A model generated the notes under the pieces. The model saw nothing but the letters and a program-made list of their open reading frames with translations. It had not been told where the DNA came from and did not search any database. A DNA stretch of 64,000 bases, from NCBI RefSeq assembly GCF_943193185.1, contig NZ_CALPDE010000015.1, forward strand, positions 1-64,000. The letters run 5' to 3'. The stretch's first letter is position 1. Every line of letters begins with the position of its first letter. The position numbers were made by a program, and so were the translations under genes. Of this stretch, positions 56,431-64,000 are shown one piece after another. This stretch comes from Lactococcus ileimucosae. Its GTDB lineage: Bacteria > Bacillota > Bacilli > Lactobacillales > Streptococcaceae.

Positions 56431-57720
56431 ATGATGTCTAAAAATAATCACGGTAAAAACTTTAACCCCATATCATCAACTAAATTTAAACGTTATCGGA
56501 AAAAATTCAATGACTTTGTAAAATCTTCAGCAAAAAACTTCCGAGAAAATACAACGAAAACGAAAAAAGTTTTATTTATTGGTGCTGCAGTGCTCAGTCT
56601 CAGCATACCTGTAGGCTACTATACACATGCTAATGCTCTAAATGAAGCACGTAACCATCTTGTTCAAGCAGAGAAATCCCTCAATCAAAATAAACAGGGT
56701 TATGTTTCGAAAGAAACAACAGAAGCTATTTCGAGAGAAACTGCAGATACGGCTAAAATAAAAGAACTTTGGCTTCATCCTCAAAAAATCGAGCAAGAAG
56801 CGCAAGCTTTAGAAGCACTTGCTAAGAAAGCTGACACAGAGAGTCAAAGCATTGAAAAACTCCTTCAGCAAGCCCAAACGCTATCAACAAATAAAAATAT
56901 TTCACCAACAGACAAAATACTGCTGGCAGATTACCAAAAACAAGCCAGTTCCTATCTCGTTTTTTCAGATTTCAAAACAAAATTTGAAGAAGAAATTCAC
57001 TTGGTCGAGGCGCATAATTCTCGTACAGAAACACTCAATCTCGTAGAAGAAACTTTTAAAGACAAGGATTTGCCAAAAGAAAGCAGGGCTGAATTAGAAC
57101 AACTCGTCAAAAGTATAAAAGCTGCAAAAAATGCTGATGAAATCAAAGGCTTAGTAAGTGAATTAACAGAGAAAATTAACATTGCAAAGCTGCGTATTCA
57201 AGAAGTTAAGGAAGCACGTGCCCTCAAAAACGCCAAAGATAAAGCCAAAGAAAATATTTCAGCAGCTGAAAAGCTACAAGCTTCAGTCTATACTGAACAA
57301 GCTGATAAGGATGAATTACAAAAACTTGTCACAGCTGTTAACCAAGCGACGACAGCTAAAGCTGTAGAAAAAGCCAACTCAGATTTGGCGTCCTACTTAA
57401 CAGGTGCTAAGCAAAGAGAAAGTGCAGCAGCTGAGCTAGCCGCGCAGAAAGCCGAAGCAAAACGTCAAGCAGAGGAAAAAGCTGAACAAGAGGCTGCAAG
57501 AAAAGCACAAAACGAAATAAATTCAGCAAACAGCGACAGTGCTCCAGTAAGTTCTGGTGGTTGGACAACGGCGGCACCAGGAATGGTTTTCTATCGTGGT
57601 AACTCTAACAAATACTATCGCATGGTGAAGAATCCCGGAAACTATACCTATATAACCATCGGAGAAGCACAAGCACTCGGCGCAACACCTGGGCACGGCA
57701 ATGGTTCTGCAAAAAACTAA
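56431..57720 (+). CDS. Membrane-anchored coiled-coil protein with a conserved-looking C-terminal module
   Basis: A 429-residue protein: basic N-terminus, one membrane segment (about residues 47-64: V-L-F-I-G-A-A-V-L-S-L-S-I-P-V), then some 300 residues of Lys/Glu/Ala-rich coiled coil, then a compact end of about 45 residues starting A-A-P-G-M-V-F-Y-R-G-N-S-N-K-Y-Y and ending G-H-G-N-G-S-A-K-N. The outside orientation is inferred. I do not recognise the end module; its aromatic and Gly residues suggest ligand or wall binding. AAGGAAGTA precedes the ATG; ATG at 56434 is equally possible. Confidence 0.75.
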   Translation: MMSKNNHGKNFNPISSTKFKRYRKKFNDFVKSSAKNFRENTTKTKKVLFIGAAVLSLSIPVGYYTHANALNEARNHLVQAEKSLNQNKQGYVSKETTEAISRETADTAKIKELWLHPQKIEQEAQALEALAKKADTESQSIEKLLQQAQTLSTNKNISPTDKILLADYQKQASSYLVFSDFKTKFEEEIHLVEAHNSRTETLNLVEETFKDKDLPKESRAELEQLVKSIKAAKNADEIKGLVSELTEKINIAKLRIQEVKEARALKNAKDKAKENISAAEKLQASVYTEQADKDELQKLVTAVNQATTAKAVEKANSDLASYLTGAKQRESAAAELAAQKAEAKRQAEEKAEQEAARKAQNEINSANSDSAPVSSGGWTTAAPGMVFYRGNSNKYYRMVKNPGNYTYITIGEAQALGATPGHGNGSAKN

Positions 57721-57785
57721 AGTAAACAAGCTCTCTTCCATTTTTCTAGGTTCTAGGAAACAAAGCATCAAAACCCAAGCACTAA

Positions 57786-57825
57786 AAAAATCCACTGACA
57801 CAACTTCACTGCTCAGTGGATTTTT
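57786..57825. terminator. Bidirectional terminator
   Basis: AAAAATCCACTGA / TCAGTGGATTTTT perfect stem with a 14-base loop between convergent genes. Confidence 0.9.
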
Positions 57826-57834
57826 AATATTTTT

Positions 57835-58719
57835 TTATTTATTCGGTCTCACGCCTTCTGGCCACCAAAGTTTAATCAGCGCTTGCGTGCCATCATTTTC
57901 ATAACCTTCTTCTGCCAAACGGTCATAAAGTTTCTTTGCTCCTGCTGTAGCAGGAAGTTCAATCCCCATTTTTTCAGCCTCAGCTAAAGCAATTCCTAAA
58001 TCTTTAATAAAATGTTTAACGAAAAAGCCCGCACTAAAGTCCTCACGTAAAATACGCGGAGCATAATTGGTCATTGACCAAGTAGCTGCAGAGCCTCCTC
58101 CCACTGTTTGGAGGACTTTTTCTACATCTAAACCAGCTTTATCTGCATAAACCATTAGTTCTGTCATCGCTGTCATCGTACCCGCAATTGCGATTTGATT
58201 CGCCATTTTGGTATGTTGGCCCGCTCCTGCTGCGCCTTGTCGTGTAATGGTTTTGCCAATAGTTTCAAAGTAAGGCAAGAGATGTTCATAGGCTTCTTCA
58301 TCCCCACCTACCATAATCGTTAAACTTGCATTCTTTGCCCCAATATCTCCGCCTGACACTGGTGCATCTAAAGCTGAAGCCCCCGCTTCTTTTGCAGCCT
58401 GATAAATCTCTTGTGCCAAAGCCGGCTCTGATGTTGTCATATCTACTAGAAACGTACCTTGTACATTTGCCGTAAATACACCTTTTTCGCCAAAGTAAAT
58501 TTCGCGAACATCTTTGGGATAACCCACAATCGAAAAAACAATATCCGCTGCTTCAGCAACCTCTTGTGGTGTGGCACAGTAAGTTGCACCACGCGCAACT
58601 AAGTCATCCGTTTTTGACTTTGTTCTGTTATAGACAAACAGTTCATTGCCTGCGTCTAGTAAGTGGCCTGCCATAGCTGCACCCATTACTCCCGTACCGA
58701 TAAATCCGATTTTTGCCAT
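57835..58719 (-). CDS. NAD(P)-dependent beta-hydroxyacid dehydrogenase
   Basis: A 294-residue member of the 3-hydroxyisobutyrate/tartronate semialdehyde reductase family. Nucleotide-binding motif G-F-I-G-T-G-V-M-G-A-A-M, substrate motif D-A-P-V-S-G-G, and the catalytic Lys in G-A-G-Q-H-T-K-M-A-N-Q are intact. The exact substrate cannot be named. RBS AAAGGAGAAATC. Confidence 0.9.
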   Translation of the reverse strand: MAKIGFIGTGVMGAAMAGHLLDAGNELFVYNRTKSKTDDLVARGATYCATPQEVAEAADIVFSIVGYPKDVREIYFGEKGVFTANVQGTFLVDMTTSEPALAQEIYQAAKEAGASALDAPVSGGDIGAKNASLTIMVGGDEEAYEHLLPYFETIGKTITRQGAAGAGQHTKMANQIAIAGTMTAMTELMVYADKAGLDVEKVLQTVGGGSAATWSMTNYAPRILREDFSAGFFVKHFIKDLGIALAEAEKMGIELPATAGAKKLYDRLAEEGYENDGTQALIKLWWPEGVRPNK

Positions 58720-58729
58720 GATTTCTCCT

Positions 58730-58933
58730 TTATTTGTTCAATCTTCTTTGCCTTGCTGCTGTTCGACGCAAAGCTTTTATTTTTTGATTACGATAATCTT
58801 CTAGCTTATAACTTTTCAGTAATTTCTCAATCCCAACACGCGTTAAGCCCACTTCCTCTCCTATGTTAGCAAGCGCGCGCAGAGGATTAGCATCAATCAA
58901 ATCCTGTAGTTCTTCTTTCGTCAATCTTCTCAT
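58730..58933 (-). CDS. Small basic protein, HTH-like, unknown function
   Basis: A 67-residue protein starting MRRLTKEELQDLIDANPLRA with E-V-G-L-T-R-V-G-I-E-K-L-L-K-S-Y, which looks like a helix-turn-helix, and a strongly basic tail. Possibly a small DNA- or RNA-binding protein. The start may be GTG one codon earlier. It is 10 bases upstream of the dehydrogenase gene, likely the same transcript. Confidence 0.55.
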   Translation of the reverse strand: MRRLTKEELQDLIDANPLRALANIGEEVGLTRVGIEKLLKSYKLEDYRNQKIKALRRTAARQRRLNK

Positions 58934-58958
58934 CACATTTTTACCTCTTAAACAAAAA

Positions 58959-58978
58959 AATCCCGCCCAAGCGAGATT
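58959..58978 (-). terminator. tRNA-Leu terminator
   Basis: AATCCCGC / GCGAGATT stem (one mismatch), 4-base loop, then TTTTTTT on the minus strand, 12 bases after the tRNA. Confidence 0.8.
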
Positions 58979-58989
58979 GTAACTGATTA

Positions 58990-59072
58990 TGGGGGAGAGG
59001 GGATTTGAACCCCCACGCCCTTACGAGCACATGCACCTGAAGCATGCGTGTCTGCCATTCCACCACTCCCCC
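58990..59072 (-). tRNA. tRNA-Leu (CAG)
   Basis: An 83-base class II tRNA on the minus strand. Acceptor GGGGGAG pairs with CTCCCCC, discriminator A, T-arm GTTCAAATC, anticodon stem CATGC/GCATG with loop TTCAGGT giving anticodon CAG, and a long variable arm. CCA is not encoded. Confidence 0.95.
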
Positions 59073-59119
59073 AGCACTACCTATAATACCAGTTTCGATA
59101 GTGTTTTGCAAGAAATAGC

Positions 59120-59488
59120 TTACGCGCCTGTGTGTCCTAAAAAAATCGCTAAAACCAGTACTGCAAGTACCATCATCGTGATAATGACATACATTCTATC
59201 CCCCTCTTTTGCGAAAGCAAAAATAGAAGCCAGCACACGAAGTACGGGTGTTAAGATTAAAAGAAACAGACCAGTCATAAGCCAAGCGAAGGGCTTAAAT
59301 TCAAGAAGTCCCCTTACTATTTCAGACAAGCCTCGAGGATAGGTTGTCCCTGAGTAGCCAGAATGGCCTGTGAAAACAAACATAGCCAAACCGATAATGA
59401 TAACTGCCGAGCTAATAAAAACACCTGCTCTTAAAATTTTACCTATTTTAAGTTCAATCTCAAGTAATTTTTCTTTTTCTTTCGTCAT
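59120..59488 (-). CDS. DUF1634 membrane protein
   Basis: A 122-residue protein with three membrane helices (about residues 18-38, 70-90, 100-118) and the motif Y-P-R-G-L-S-E-I. DUF1634 proteins almost always accompany TauE/SafE exporters. The start overlaps the TauE stop by 4 bases, supporting a complex. Confidence 0.85.
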   Translation of the reverse strand: MTKEKEKLLEIELKIGKILRAGVFISSAVIIIGLAMFVFTGHSGYSGTTYPRGLSEIVRGLLEFKPFAWLMTGLFLLILTPVLRVLASIFAFAKEGDRMYVIITMMVLAVLVLAIFLGHTGA

Positions 59489-60330
59489 AAACCAAGTCCT
59501 TTAAGTATCATTTGTAGAGCCATAAGACCAATTACAGGAATAAATATCAAGCGAATCATCCGAGCGGGTAAATGTGGCATGATGCGCGAACCAATGGCTG
59601 CACCTGCTACAATACCTATAGCTAACGGTCCAGCTAAGGAAGGGTCAATATAACCATTAAAGAAATAGACCGTCGCTGAAGCCGCTGCAGTCACTCCAAT
59701 CATGAGATTTGAGGTTGCCGTTGAGGGTTTGAGTGGCATTTTCATCATCGTATCCATTGCCAAAACCTTAAATGCTCCGGAACCGATACCTAAAAGTCCA
59801 GAAGCTATTCCTGCACCAAACATAATAGAAGCACCTTCCGGAACCTTTTCCACCTGATAAGCGACTTCTTTTCCCGTTTGTTTATCAAAGTAAGAGGAAT
59901 TTAGCTTCATCTTTTCTGCCCATTTATCCGAAGTAACATTTTGCAAAACTTTTTCGCCTTGATGAAGCTTGTGCCACATATTATAGGCTTGAAAAATCAG
60001 TAAACAAGCAAAAAGGATGTTTAATACCGAAGCATTAAACAAGCCGGCCAAAATCGCCCCCAGTAATCCGCCAATCGTGGTAAAAATTTCCAAGAACATC
60101 GCCACCCGAACATTGACCAAATCATCTTTTAAATAAGAAATGGCAGCGCCAGAACTTGTTGCAATAACAGCGACAATACTTGCACCGATTGCATACTTTA
60201 TATCTACACCAAAAAAGGAAGTAATGATTGGCGTGATAATAATTCCACCACCGAGACCTAAAATGCTTCCTACAATACCAGCAACTACGCCAAGTAAAAG
60301 CATGGAGAATGTAAAAGTTAATAAAGACAT
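59485..60330 (-). CDS. TauE/SafE family anion exporter
   Basis: A 281-residue protein with about eight membrane helices, starting L-L-G-V-V-A-G-I-V-G-S-I-L-G-L-G-G-G, the glycine-rich first repeat of TauE/SafE (DUF81), with a second repeat near G-A-G-I-A-S-G-L-L-G-I-G-S-G. It may export sulfite or a related anion. A TAAAAT ends six bases before the ATG, predicting a leaderless mRNA. Confidence 0.88.
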   Translation of the reverse strand: MSLLTFTFSMLLLGVVAGIVGSILGLGGGIIITPIITSFFGVDIKYAIGASIVAVIATSSGAAISYLKDDLVNVRVAMFLEIFTTIGGLLGAILAGLFNASVLNILFACLLIFQAYNMWHKLHQGEKVLQNVTSDKWAEKMKLNSSYFDKQTGKEVAYQVEKVPEGASIMFGAGIASGLLGIGSGAFKVLAMDTMMKMPLKPSTATSNLMIGVTAAASATVYFFNGYIDPSLAGPLAIGIVAGAAIGSRIMPHLPARMIRLIFIPVIGLMALQMILKGLGL

Positions 60331-60336
60331 GGCTCT

Positions 60337-60345
60337 ATTTTATCA
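60337..60345 (-). promoter_or_regulatory. Extended -10 of tauE, leaderless start predicted
   Basis: TGA-TAAAAT, six bases (AGAGCC), ATG. Confidence 0.5.
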
Positions 60346-60439
60346 CTTTAGCTCAAAAGAATCTCAACTCAAAGGTCCGTCACTCAATTTGTGATATAAT
60401 TTTCTTAGTAGTAAATTTTTCTAATATAAGGAAATCGTT

Positions 60440-60619
60440 ATGAATCGCAAAGAGCTTGAAGAGAGACTTCAAAAAGAATTAAACTTACCTTTTTATCGTG
60501 CTAAAATTGCTGAGCGTGACTATACAGAAGCTGAATATCAAGATATGAAGGCACAGTTGAACAAAGACTATCTGGACTATGTTGATACCTATATCGACTA
60601 TGCTGAAAACGATGTTTGA
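60440..60619 (+). CDS. Small acidic protein upstream of zwf
   Basis: A 59-residue protein starting MNRKELEERLQKELNLPFYR and ending Y-I-D-Y-A-E-N-D-V, rich in Glu, Asp and Tyr, with helical periodicity. ATAAGGAAATCGTT gives a ribosome binding site. A TGA-TATAAT at 60392-60400 is the likely promoter for both it and zwf, 23 bases downstream. The family is unknown to me. Confidence 0.65.
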   Translation: MNRKELEERLQKELNLPFYRAKIAERDYTEAEYQDMKAQLNKDYLDYVDTYIDYAENDV

Positions 60620-60642
60620 CAATCAATAGAAAGAAGAGATTT

Positions 60643-62130
60643 ATGAGTAAACAAGTACTTTTTACAATGTTTGGGGCAACTGGTGACCTCGCCAAACGTA
60701 AACTTTATCCTGCCCTTTTCCAACTTTATAAAAAAGGCGAAATTGCTGAAAATTTTGCTGTGATTGGTACTGCGCGCCGTCCATGGACGGATGAGTACTA
60801 TCGCCAAATCGTCATCGAATCTTTAGCTGGTTTAAGCAATAACCAAGAAGAACTCAATGACTTCTCGAGCCATTTCTACTATCAAAGTCATGATGTAAAT
60901 GACACCAGTCATTATCACGCCCTCAAGGAACTGGGAGATCAACTCCGAGAAAAGTACAATACCGACTGTAACCAAGTTTTCTATCTGGCTATGGCGCCAC
61001 AATTTTTCTCAATCATTGCTAACCATCTCAAATCAGAAAAGATTCTGACAGGGAAAGGCTTTGAACGTGTGATTATCGAAAAACCTTTTGGAAGTGATCT
61101 AGAAACAGCCCAAGCACTGAATACAGCACTGAAAGATGTCTTTGCAGAAGATCAAACCTTCCGCATCGATCACTATCTCGGAAAAGAAATGATCCAATCG
61201 GTTTCAGCTATCCGTTTTGCCAACCAAATGTTTGAATCCATCTGGGACAAAGACCACATCGACAACATACAGATTACATTTGCTGAAAGTATCGGTGTTG
61301 AAGATCGCGGCGGTTATTACGAAACAAGTGGCGCGCTCAAGGATATGATTCAAAACCATGTCTTGCAGGTTCTAGCTCTACTTGCTATGGAAAAACCCAA
61401 GTCCTTTACACAAGAGAGCATCTTGGCAGAAAAAGTCAAAGCCCTACATAGCATTCGAAAATACTCTGAGCAGGAAGCTCTGGAGTACTTTATACCGGGG
61501 CAATATATTGAAGGCACGATTGACGGAAAAACATTCCCCGCATATCGTTCTGAACCTTCTGTTGCACCAGACTCTAACACTGAAACCTTTGTCGCAGGAA
61601 AATTCCTCATTGACAATGAACGCTGGTCCGGTGTTCCCTTCTATGTCCGAAGTGGAAAACGTTTAACAGAAAAAGGAACACGTATCAATATCGTCTTCAA
61701 ACAAGACCCTAACAACATCTTCGAAACAATTCTTGAAGAAAATGTACTCACAATCTATATCCAACCTACAGAAGGCTTCTCTCTTACTGTTAATGGTAAA
61801 GAGGTTGGACAAGGTTTCAATATTGCTCCTATCAAGTTGAGCTATCGGCACGATGCTACAATCTTAGGAAATTCTCCTGAGGCTTATGAAAAATTAATTC
61901 TTGATGTTCTCAATGGAGACGGAACAAACTTCTCACACTGGGAGGAAGTTTCTCGTTCTTGGGAGTTGATTGATGTCATTCGTCAGGCTTGGGACAAGGC
62001 ACACCAAGAATTGCCTAAGTACCCAGCAGCTACTATGGGACCTCAAGAAGCCTTTGATCTCCTCGAAAAAGATGGTAGACATTGGATCTGGCAACCGGAT
62101 AAGTGGTATAAAGAGCGTGGATTAATGTAG
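60643..62130 (+). CDS. zwf: Glucose-6-phosphate 1-dehydrogenase
   Basis: A 495-residue enzyme oxidising glucose 6-phosphate to 6-phosphogluconolactone with NADP. N-terminal F-G-A-T-G-D-L-A-K-R-K-L, active-site R-I-D-H-Y-L-G-K-E and E-K-P-F-G-S-D-L are intact. The start MSKQVLF follows AGAAAGAAGAG; an upstream in-frame ATG overlaps the small gene. It feeds the lactonase at 5.3 kb. Confidence 0.96.
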   Translation: MSKQVLFTMFGATGDLAKRKLYPALFQLYKKGEIAENFAVIGTARRPWTDEYYRQIVIESLAGLSNNQEELNDFSSHFYYQSHDVNDTSHYHALKELGDQLREKYNTDCNQVFYLAMAPQFFSIIANHLKSEKILTGKGFERVIIEKPFGSDLETAQALNTALKDVFAEDQTFRIDHYLGKEMIQSVSAIRFANQMFESIWDKDHIDNIQITFAESIGVEDRGGYYETSGALKDMIQNHVLQVLALLAMEKPKSFTQESILAEKVKALHSIRKYSEQEALEYFIPGQYIEGTIDGKTFPAYRSEPSVAPDSNTETFVAGKFLIDNERWSGVPFYVRSGKRLTEKGTRINIVFKQDPNNIFETILEENVLTIYIQPTEGFSLTVNGKEVGQGFNIAPIKLSYRHDATILGNSPEAYEKLILDVLNGDGTNFSHWEEVSRSWELIDVIRQAWDKAHQELPKYPAATMGPQEAFDLLEKDGRHWIWQPDKWYKERGLM

Positions 62131-62176
62131 AAAATAACCTAAAAACAAATGTCACATCCTAAGTTCCTAAAATTAA

Positions 62177-62227
62177 AAAAAAACGCTTCACTACAGCATT
62201 ATTGTGCATGTAGTGAAGCGTTTTTTT
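62177..62227 (+). terminator. zwf terminator
   Basis: Perfect stem of seven A, CGCTTCACTACA and complement, 13-base loop. Also works for the minus strand. Confidence 0.92.
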
Positions 62228-62276
62228 GATATTTTCTCTCAAATTAGTTAGGCCTATCCCTTTATCGTAAGTCTCT

Positions 62277-62372
62277 TTTTCCACACTTTTATTCACAGTT
62301 TTCCACATTTTTGTGAATAAGGTGTGTAAAACTGTGGAAAACTCGGGATAAGTTAAAAATTTTAGTGGATAA
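62277..62372. other. DnaA-box cluster between zwf and yqeG
   Basis: Nonamers like the DnaA box TTATNCACA: forward at 62277 (TTTTCCACA), 62289 (TTATTCACA), 62299 (TTTTCCACA); reverse at 62312 (TTATTCACA), 62323 (TTTTACACA), 62333 (TTTTCCACA); plus a near match reverse at 62364 (TTATCCACT). Spacing is 10-13 bases, so all lie on about one helix face. No dnaA gene is in the window. Confidence 0.75.
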
Positions 62373-62411
62373 TCTCTAGAACAATGGTGTAAAAAAACTG
62401 TCCAAGACCGA

Positions 62412-62939
62412 TTATAGCCTTTTTTTCCACTCCGGCTGTCCGTATCTTCGAACCAATTTTTTCCACATCCGCCGTTCACGCCAACGGTTAAATTTAGTGC
62501 TCCAGGCATCAGAGGCAACCAACTGTTTAACTAAAATGCTACGTACACCTGCACGGTGAGCAGCCCGAATATCGGTCATCAACTGATCGCCAACCATAAT
62601 CACATGGTTTGGTTCCTCTTCAAGTTTAGTCAACGCCTTGTGAATTCCCCATGCAAAAGGTTTCATCGCTCGTGAGACAAAGTCAACGTCAAATTTAGCA
62701 ACTGCTCGACGAACTCTTTCGTGTTTATTATTGGAGACAACAATGACCTTTATATCATTTTCTCGCATAGTTTTTAGCCATTGATGCAGTTCTGGTGTAC
62801 CATCTGGATTGTTCCAAGCGATAAGTGTATTGTCTAAATCAACCATGATTCCCCGAATGTCCTTCTTCTTTAAGTTTTCCACATCCAAGTTATACACAGC
62901 TTCTAAAAGATAGTCTGGTTTATAATTCACAAGTTTCAT
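62412..62939 (-). CDS. YqeG-type HAD phosphatase
   Basis: A 175-residue HAD hydrolase of the YqeG IIIA group. Motif I is I-M-V-D-L-D-N-T-L, motif II V-V-S-N-N, the Lys is in the A-M-K-P-F region, and motif III is M-V-G-D-Q-L-M-T-D. The genes that usually follow yqeG (yqeH-like GTPase) are absent on this side. TATAAT ends six bases before the ATG, predicting a leaderless mRNA. Confidence 0.92.
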   Translation of the reverse strand: MKLVNYKPDYLLEAVYNLDVENLKKKDIRGIMVDLDNTLIAWNNPDGTPELHQWLKTMRENDIKVIVVSNNKHERVRRAVAKFDVDFVSRAMKPFAWGIHKALTKLEEEPNHVIMVGDQLMTDIRAAHRAGVRSILVKQLVASDAWSTKFNRWRERRMWKKLVRRYGQPEWKKRL

Positions 62940-62945
62940 ACATTT

Positions 62946-62954
62946 ATTATAACA
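62946..62954 (-). promoter_or_regulatory. Extended -10 of yqeG, leaderless start predicted
   Basis: TGT-TATAAT, six bases (AAATGT), ATG. Beyond it, 62955-63186 shows no gene. Confidence 0.6.
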
Positions 62955-63186
62955 TTTCTCTTTACTTTTCTCCCTTCCTTACTCAATTACTGTAACAAAC
63001 TCTTTTTAGCCCAGAATAGCTCTCCCTACATTCATCGATTATCTTATAATTTTTCCAAACCCATATACATCATACATGGGAGCCCATTTCTCTCATGGCG
63101 AACTTAAACAAGATTGACAGTGCGTAGGAAAATTGATAGAATCATCAATAAATATTCAGAAAAAATCTCTAAATAGGATTATTTTT

Positions 63187-63456
63187 ATGTCTACACTTGT
63201 ACTTATTCTCATACTTATGTTTTGTTTGGGAGCCTACTATTTTGGGGCTAACGAATTTGTAGTAAAACCTTTAATTTCTAGAAGACGGAGACAAAATAAG
63301 AAAATTTCTAAGTTCTTCTTACTGTACGCATGGGGCTTGGGACTAATCTTTCTCGGACTATTATTTTTAACTTTTTATTTAGAGGGGATTGGGAAATTAC
63401 TTCCCTCAACTGCCTTAATTATATGGATTTTCTTTTTCTATTTAAAGAATATCTAG
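63187..63456 (+). CDS. Small membrane protein of unknown function
   Basis: An 89-residue protein starting MSTLVLILILMFCLGAYYFG with three membrane helices (about 2-20, 40-60, 66-85) and a basic loop I-S-R-R-R-R-Q-N-K-K between the first two. Unknown family. ATAGGATTATTTTT before the ATG is a weak ribosome binding site. Confidence 0.5.
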   Translation: MSTLVLILILMFCLGAYYFGANEFVVKPLISRRRRQNKKISKFFLLYAWGLGLIFLGLLFLTFYLEGIGKLLPSTALIIWIFFFYLKNI

Positions 63457-63483
63457 CAAATCACTCCTATAACCGACTCTCTT

Positions 63484-63606
63484 CTGACAAAGAATGAACG
63501 TATTATTGTTGATAGATGGCGCCCTCTGATTCATAAGTTTAAGTCTTACACAACAACCAAGGATGCGCTGGGTCAAAACTTTAGGTTTGATGAGAAACTC
63601 CAATAA
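63484..63606 (+). pseudogene. Protein-coding fragment, unknown
   Basis: A 40-codon frame to TAA reading L-T-K-N-E-R-I-I-V-D-R-W-R-P-L and ending D-E-K-L-Q. No start and no ribosome binding site. Composition is protein-like, so it may be the 3' remnant of a larger gene. Confidence 0.3.
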
Positions 63607-63672
63607 TGCTTATGTTTTTTTGTTTAAAGAGTTTTAAGCAAAGTAAAATTACCAGCTATAAAATAAAAAGGC

Positions 63673-63709
63673 CTCAATATCTCATTCATGTATATTGAGA
63701 TCTTTTTTT
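63673..63709. terminator. Terminator between membrane protein locus and surface copy 4
   Basis: CTCAATAT / ATATTGAG 8-bp stem, 11-base loop, then ATCTTTTTTT on the plus strand and A/T-rich on the other side, so probably bidirectional. Confidence 0.65.
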
Positions 63710-63753
63710 CTTTACATATTTACTTAACTTATATGCCAGCTGTATTTGGAGTT

Positions 63754-64000
63754 TTATTGACGAACGATGAGGGCAGGGCGCAGTCCTCCATACCAAACAT
63801 TATGATTCACATCGCGGAATCCAGTTACAGCTCCATTCGCCAGAACAGACCACATGTAACCTGGATGAGCTCCAGGAGTCCGAAGCCAAGCCCAAGTATC
63901 ATCAACAGGAAGACCGCGTTCTGCATGATTAGGAAAAGCACGGCCTGGTCCTGATAGACGAGCAACATCTGCTAAGGAGAGAACAAAGGCTTGGCGACTA
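63754..64000 (-). CDS. TasA-like/DUF6273-like surface protein, copy 4 (3' end only)
   Basis: The last 81 codons of a fourth paralogue, running off the window. It reads R-Q-A-F-V-L-S-L-A-D-V-A-R-L-S-G-P-G-R-A-F-P-N, then W-A-W-L-R-T-P-G-A and ends G-G-L-R-P-A-L-I-V-R-Q. The conserved frame is the same as in copies 1-3, and the stretch between (M-W-S-V-L-A-N-G-A-V-T-G-F) is again different. Confidence 0.75.
   Translation of the reverse strand, partial: SRQAFVLSLADVARLSGPGRAFPNHAERGLPVDDTWAWLRTPGAHPGYMWSVLANGAVTGFRDVNHNVWYGGLRPALIVRQ

Noticed and set aside
62159-62518. Minus-strand frame over the DnaA-box cluster and yqeG end
   Set aside because: It overlaps yqeG in another frame, crosses the cluster and the zwf terminator, and lacks translation signals.
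63754-64000. Diversity-generating retroelement in this window
   Set aside because: No reverse transcriptase and no template repeat are visible; the idea is kept only as a hypothesis for the variable ends.

Overview
The window looks like a chromosome segment of a low-GC Gram-positive coccus of the genus Lactococcus, probably from the L. garvieae side of the genus. The call rests on the housekeeping proteins (EzrA, EF-Ts, S2, AdhE, Pgi, ValS, SepM, GlnR/GlnA, MutS/MutL), lactococcal-style RNA leaders (valine T-box, lysine riboswitch) and strong sigma-A promoters. The species is inference. Most genes lie on the minus strand.

Layout. 0-5 kb: a small exported-protein/hydrolase locus (one gene frameshifted), ezrA, tsf, rpsB. 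5-15.8 kb: a 6-phosphogluconolactonase, adhE with a Rex-like operator, sepM-coaD-rsmD, pgi, and valS behind a T-box. 15.8-18.7 kb: a decayed zone with FusB-like, XRE and MmcQ/YjbR pseudogenes around a DUF3290-DUF421 pair. 18.7-25.7 kb: GNAT, B3/B4 and RlmCD genes, a divergent HxlR/VOC versus aldo-keto reductase module, recX, an RpiR regulator and DUF960. 25.8-34.4 kb: two large surface-protein paralogues flank a metallophosphoesterase, the rpsF-ssb-rpsR operon and a lysine-riboswitch lysP. 34.5-44.1 kb: dnaX with a kinase-like gene and a GAF methionine sulfoxide reductase, chorismate mutase, glnR-glnA, a tyrosine phosphatase, ruvB and a Fic protein. 44.3-54.3 kb: a third surface paralogue, then ruvA, a glycosyltransferase, mutL, mutS, ylbF and argR. 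54.5-64 kb: argS, a coiled-coil surface protein, a beta-hydroxyacid dehydrogenase, tRNA-Leu, a TauE/DUF1634 transporter pair, zwf, a DnaA-box cluster, a YqeG-type phosphatase, and the 3' end of a fourth surface paralogue.

The most unusual content is the dispersed family of about 550-residue exported proteins (25.8, 32.7, 44.3 and 63.75 kb). Each complete copy has a SipW/TasA-type leader with a TasA/camelysin-like N-terminal part and a C-terminal DUF6273-like domain whose last 50 or so residues differ strongly between copies. Their upstream regions carry simple-sequence repeats of the kind that cause phase variation. In two copies a T-tract of 12 or 6 bases lies between the -35 and -10 boxes. 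In the third, about 15 copies of a pentanucleotide lie just downstream of a strong promoter. I propose a phase-variable, antigenically diversified surface-fibre system.

Other signals: six DnaA-box-like nonamers in helical phase, three forward then three reverse, between zwf and yqeG; three 23-bp operator-like sites exactly 40 bp apart upstream of fic; and at least ten genes with an extended -10 box only 6-7 bases before the start codon, predicting leaderless mRNAs (recX, rsmD, rlmCD, argS, argR, chorismate mutase, ruvB, tyrosine phosphatase, yqeG, tauE). Many of these act in DNA repair or RNA modification.
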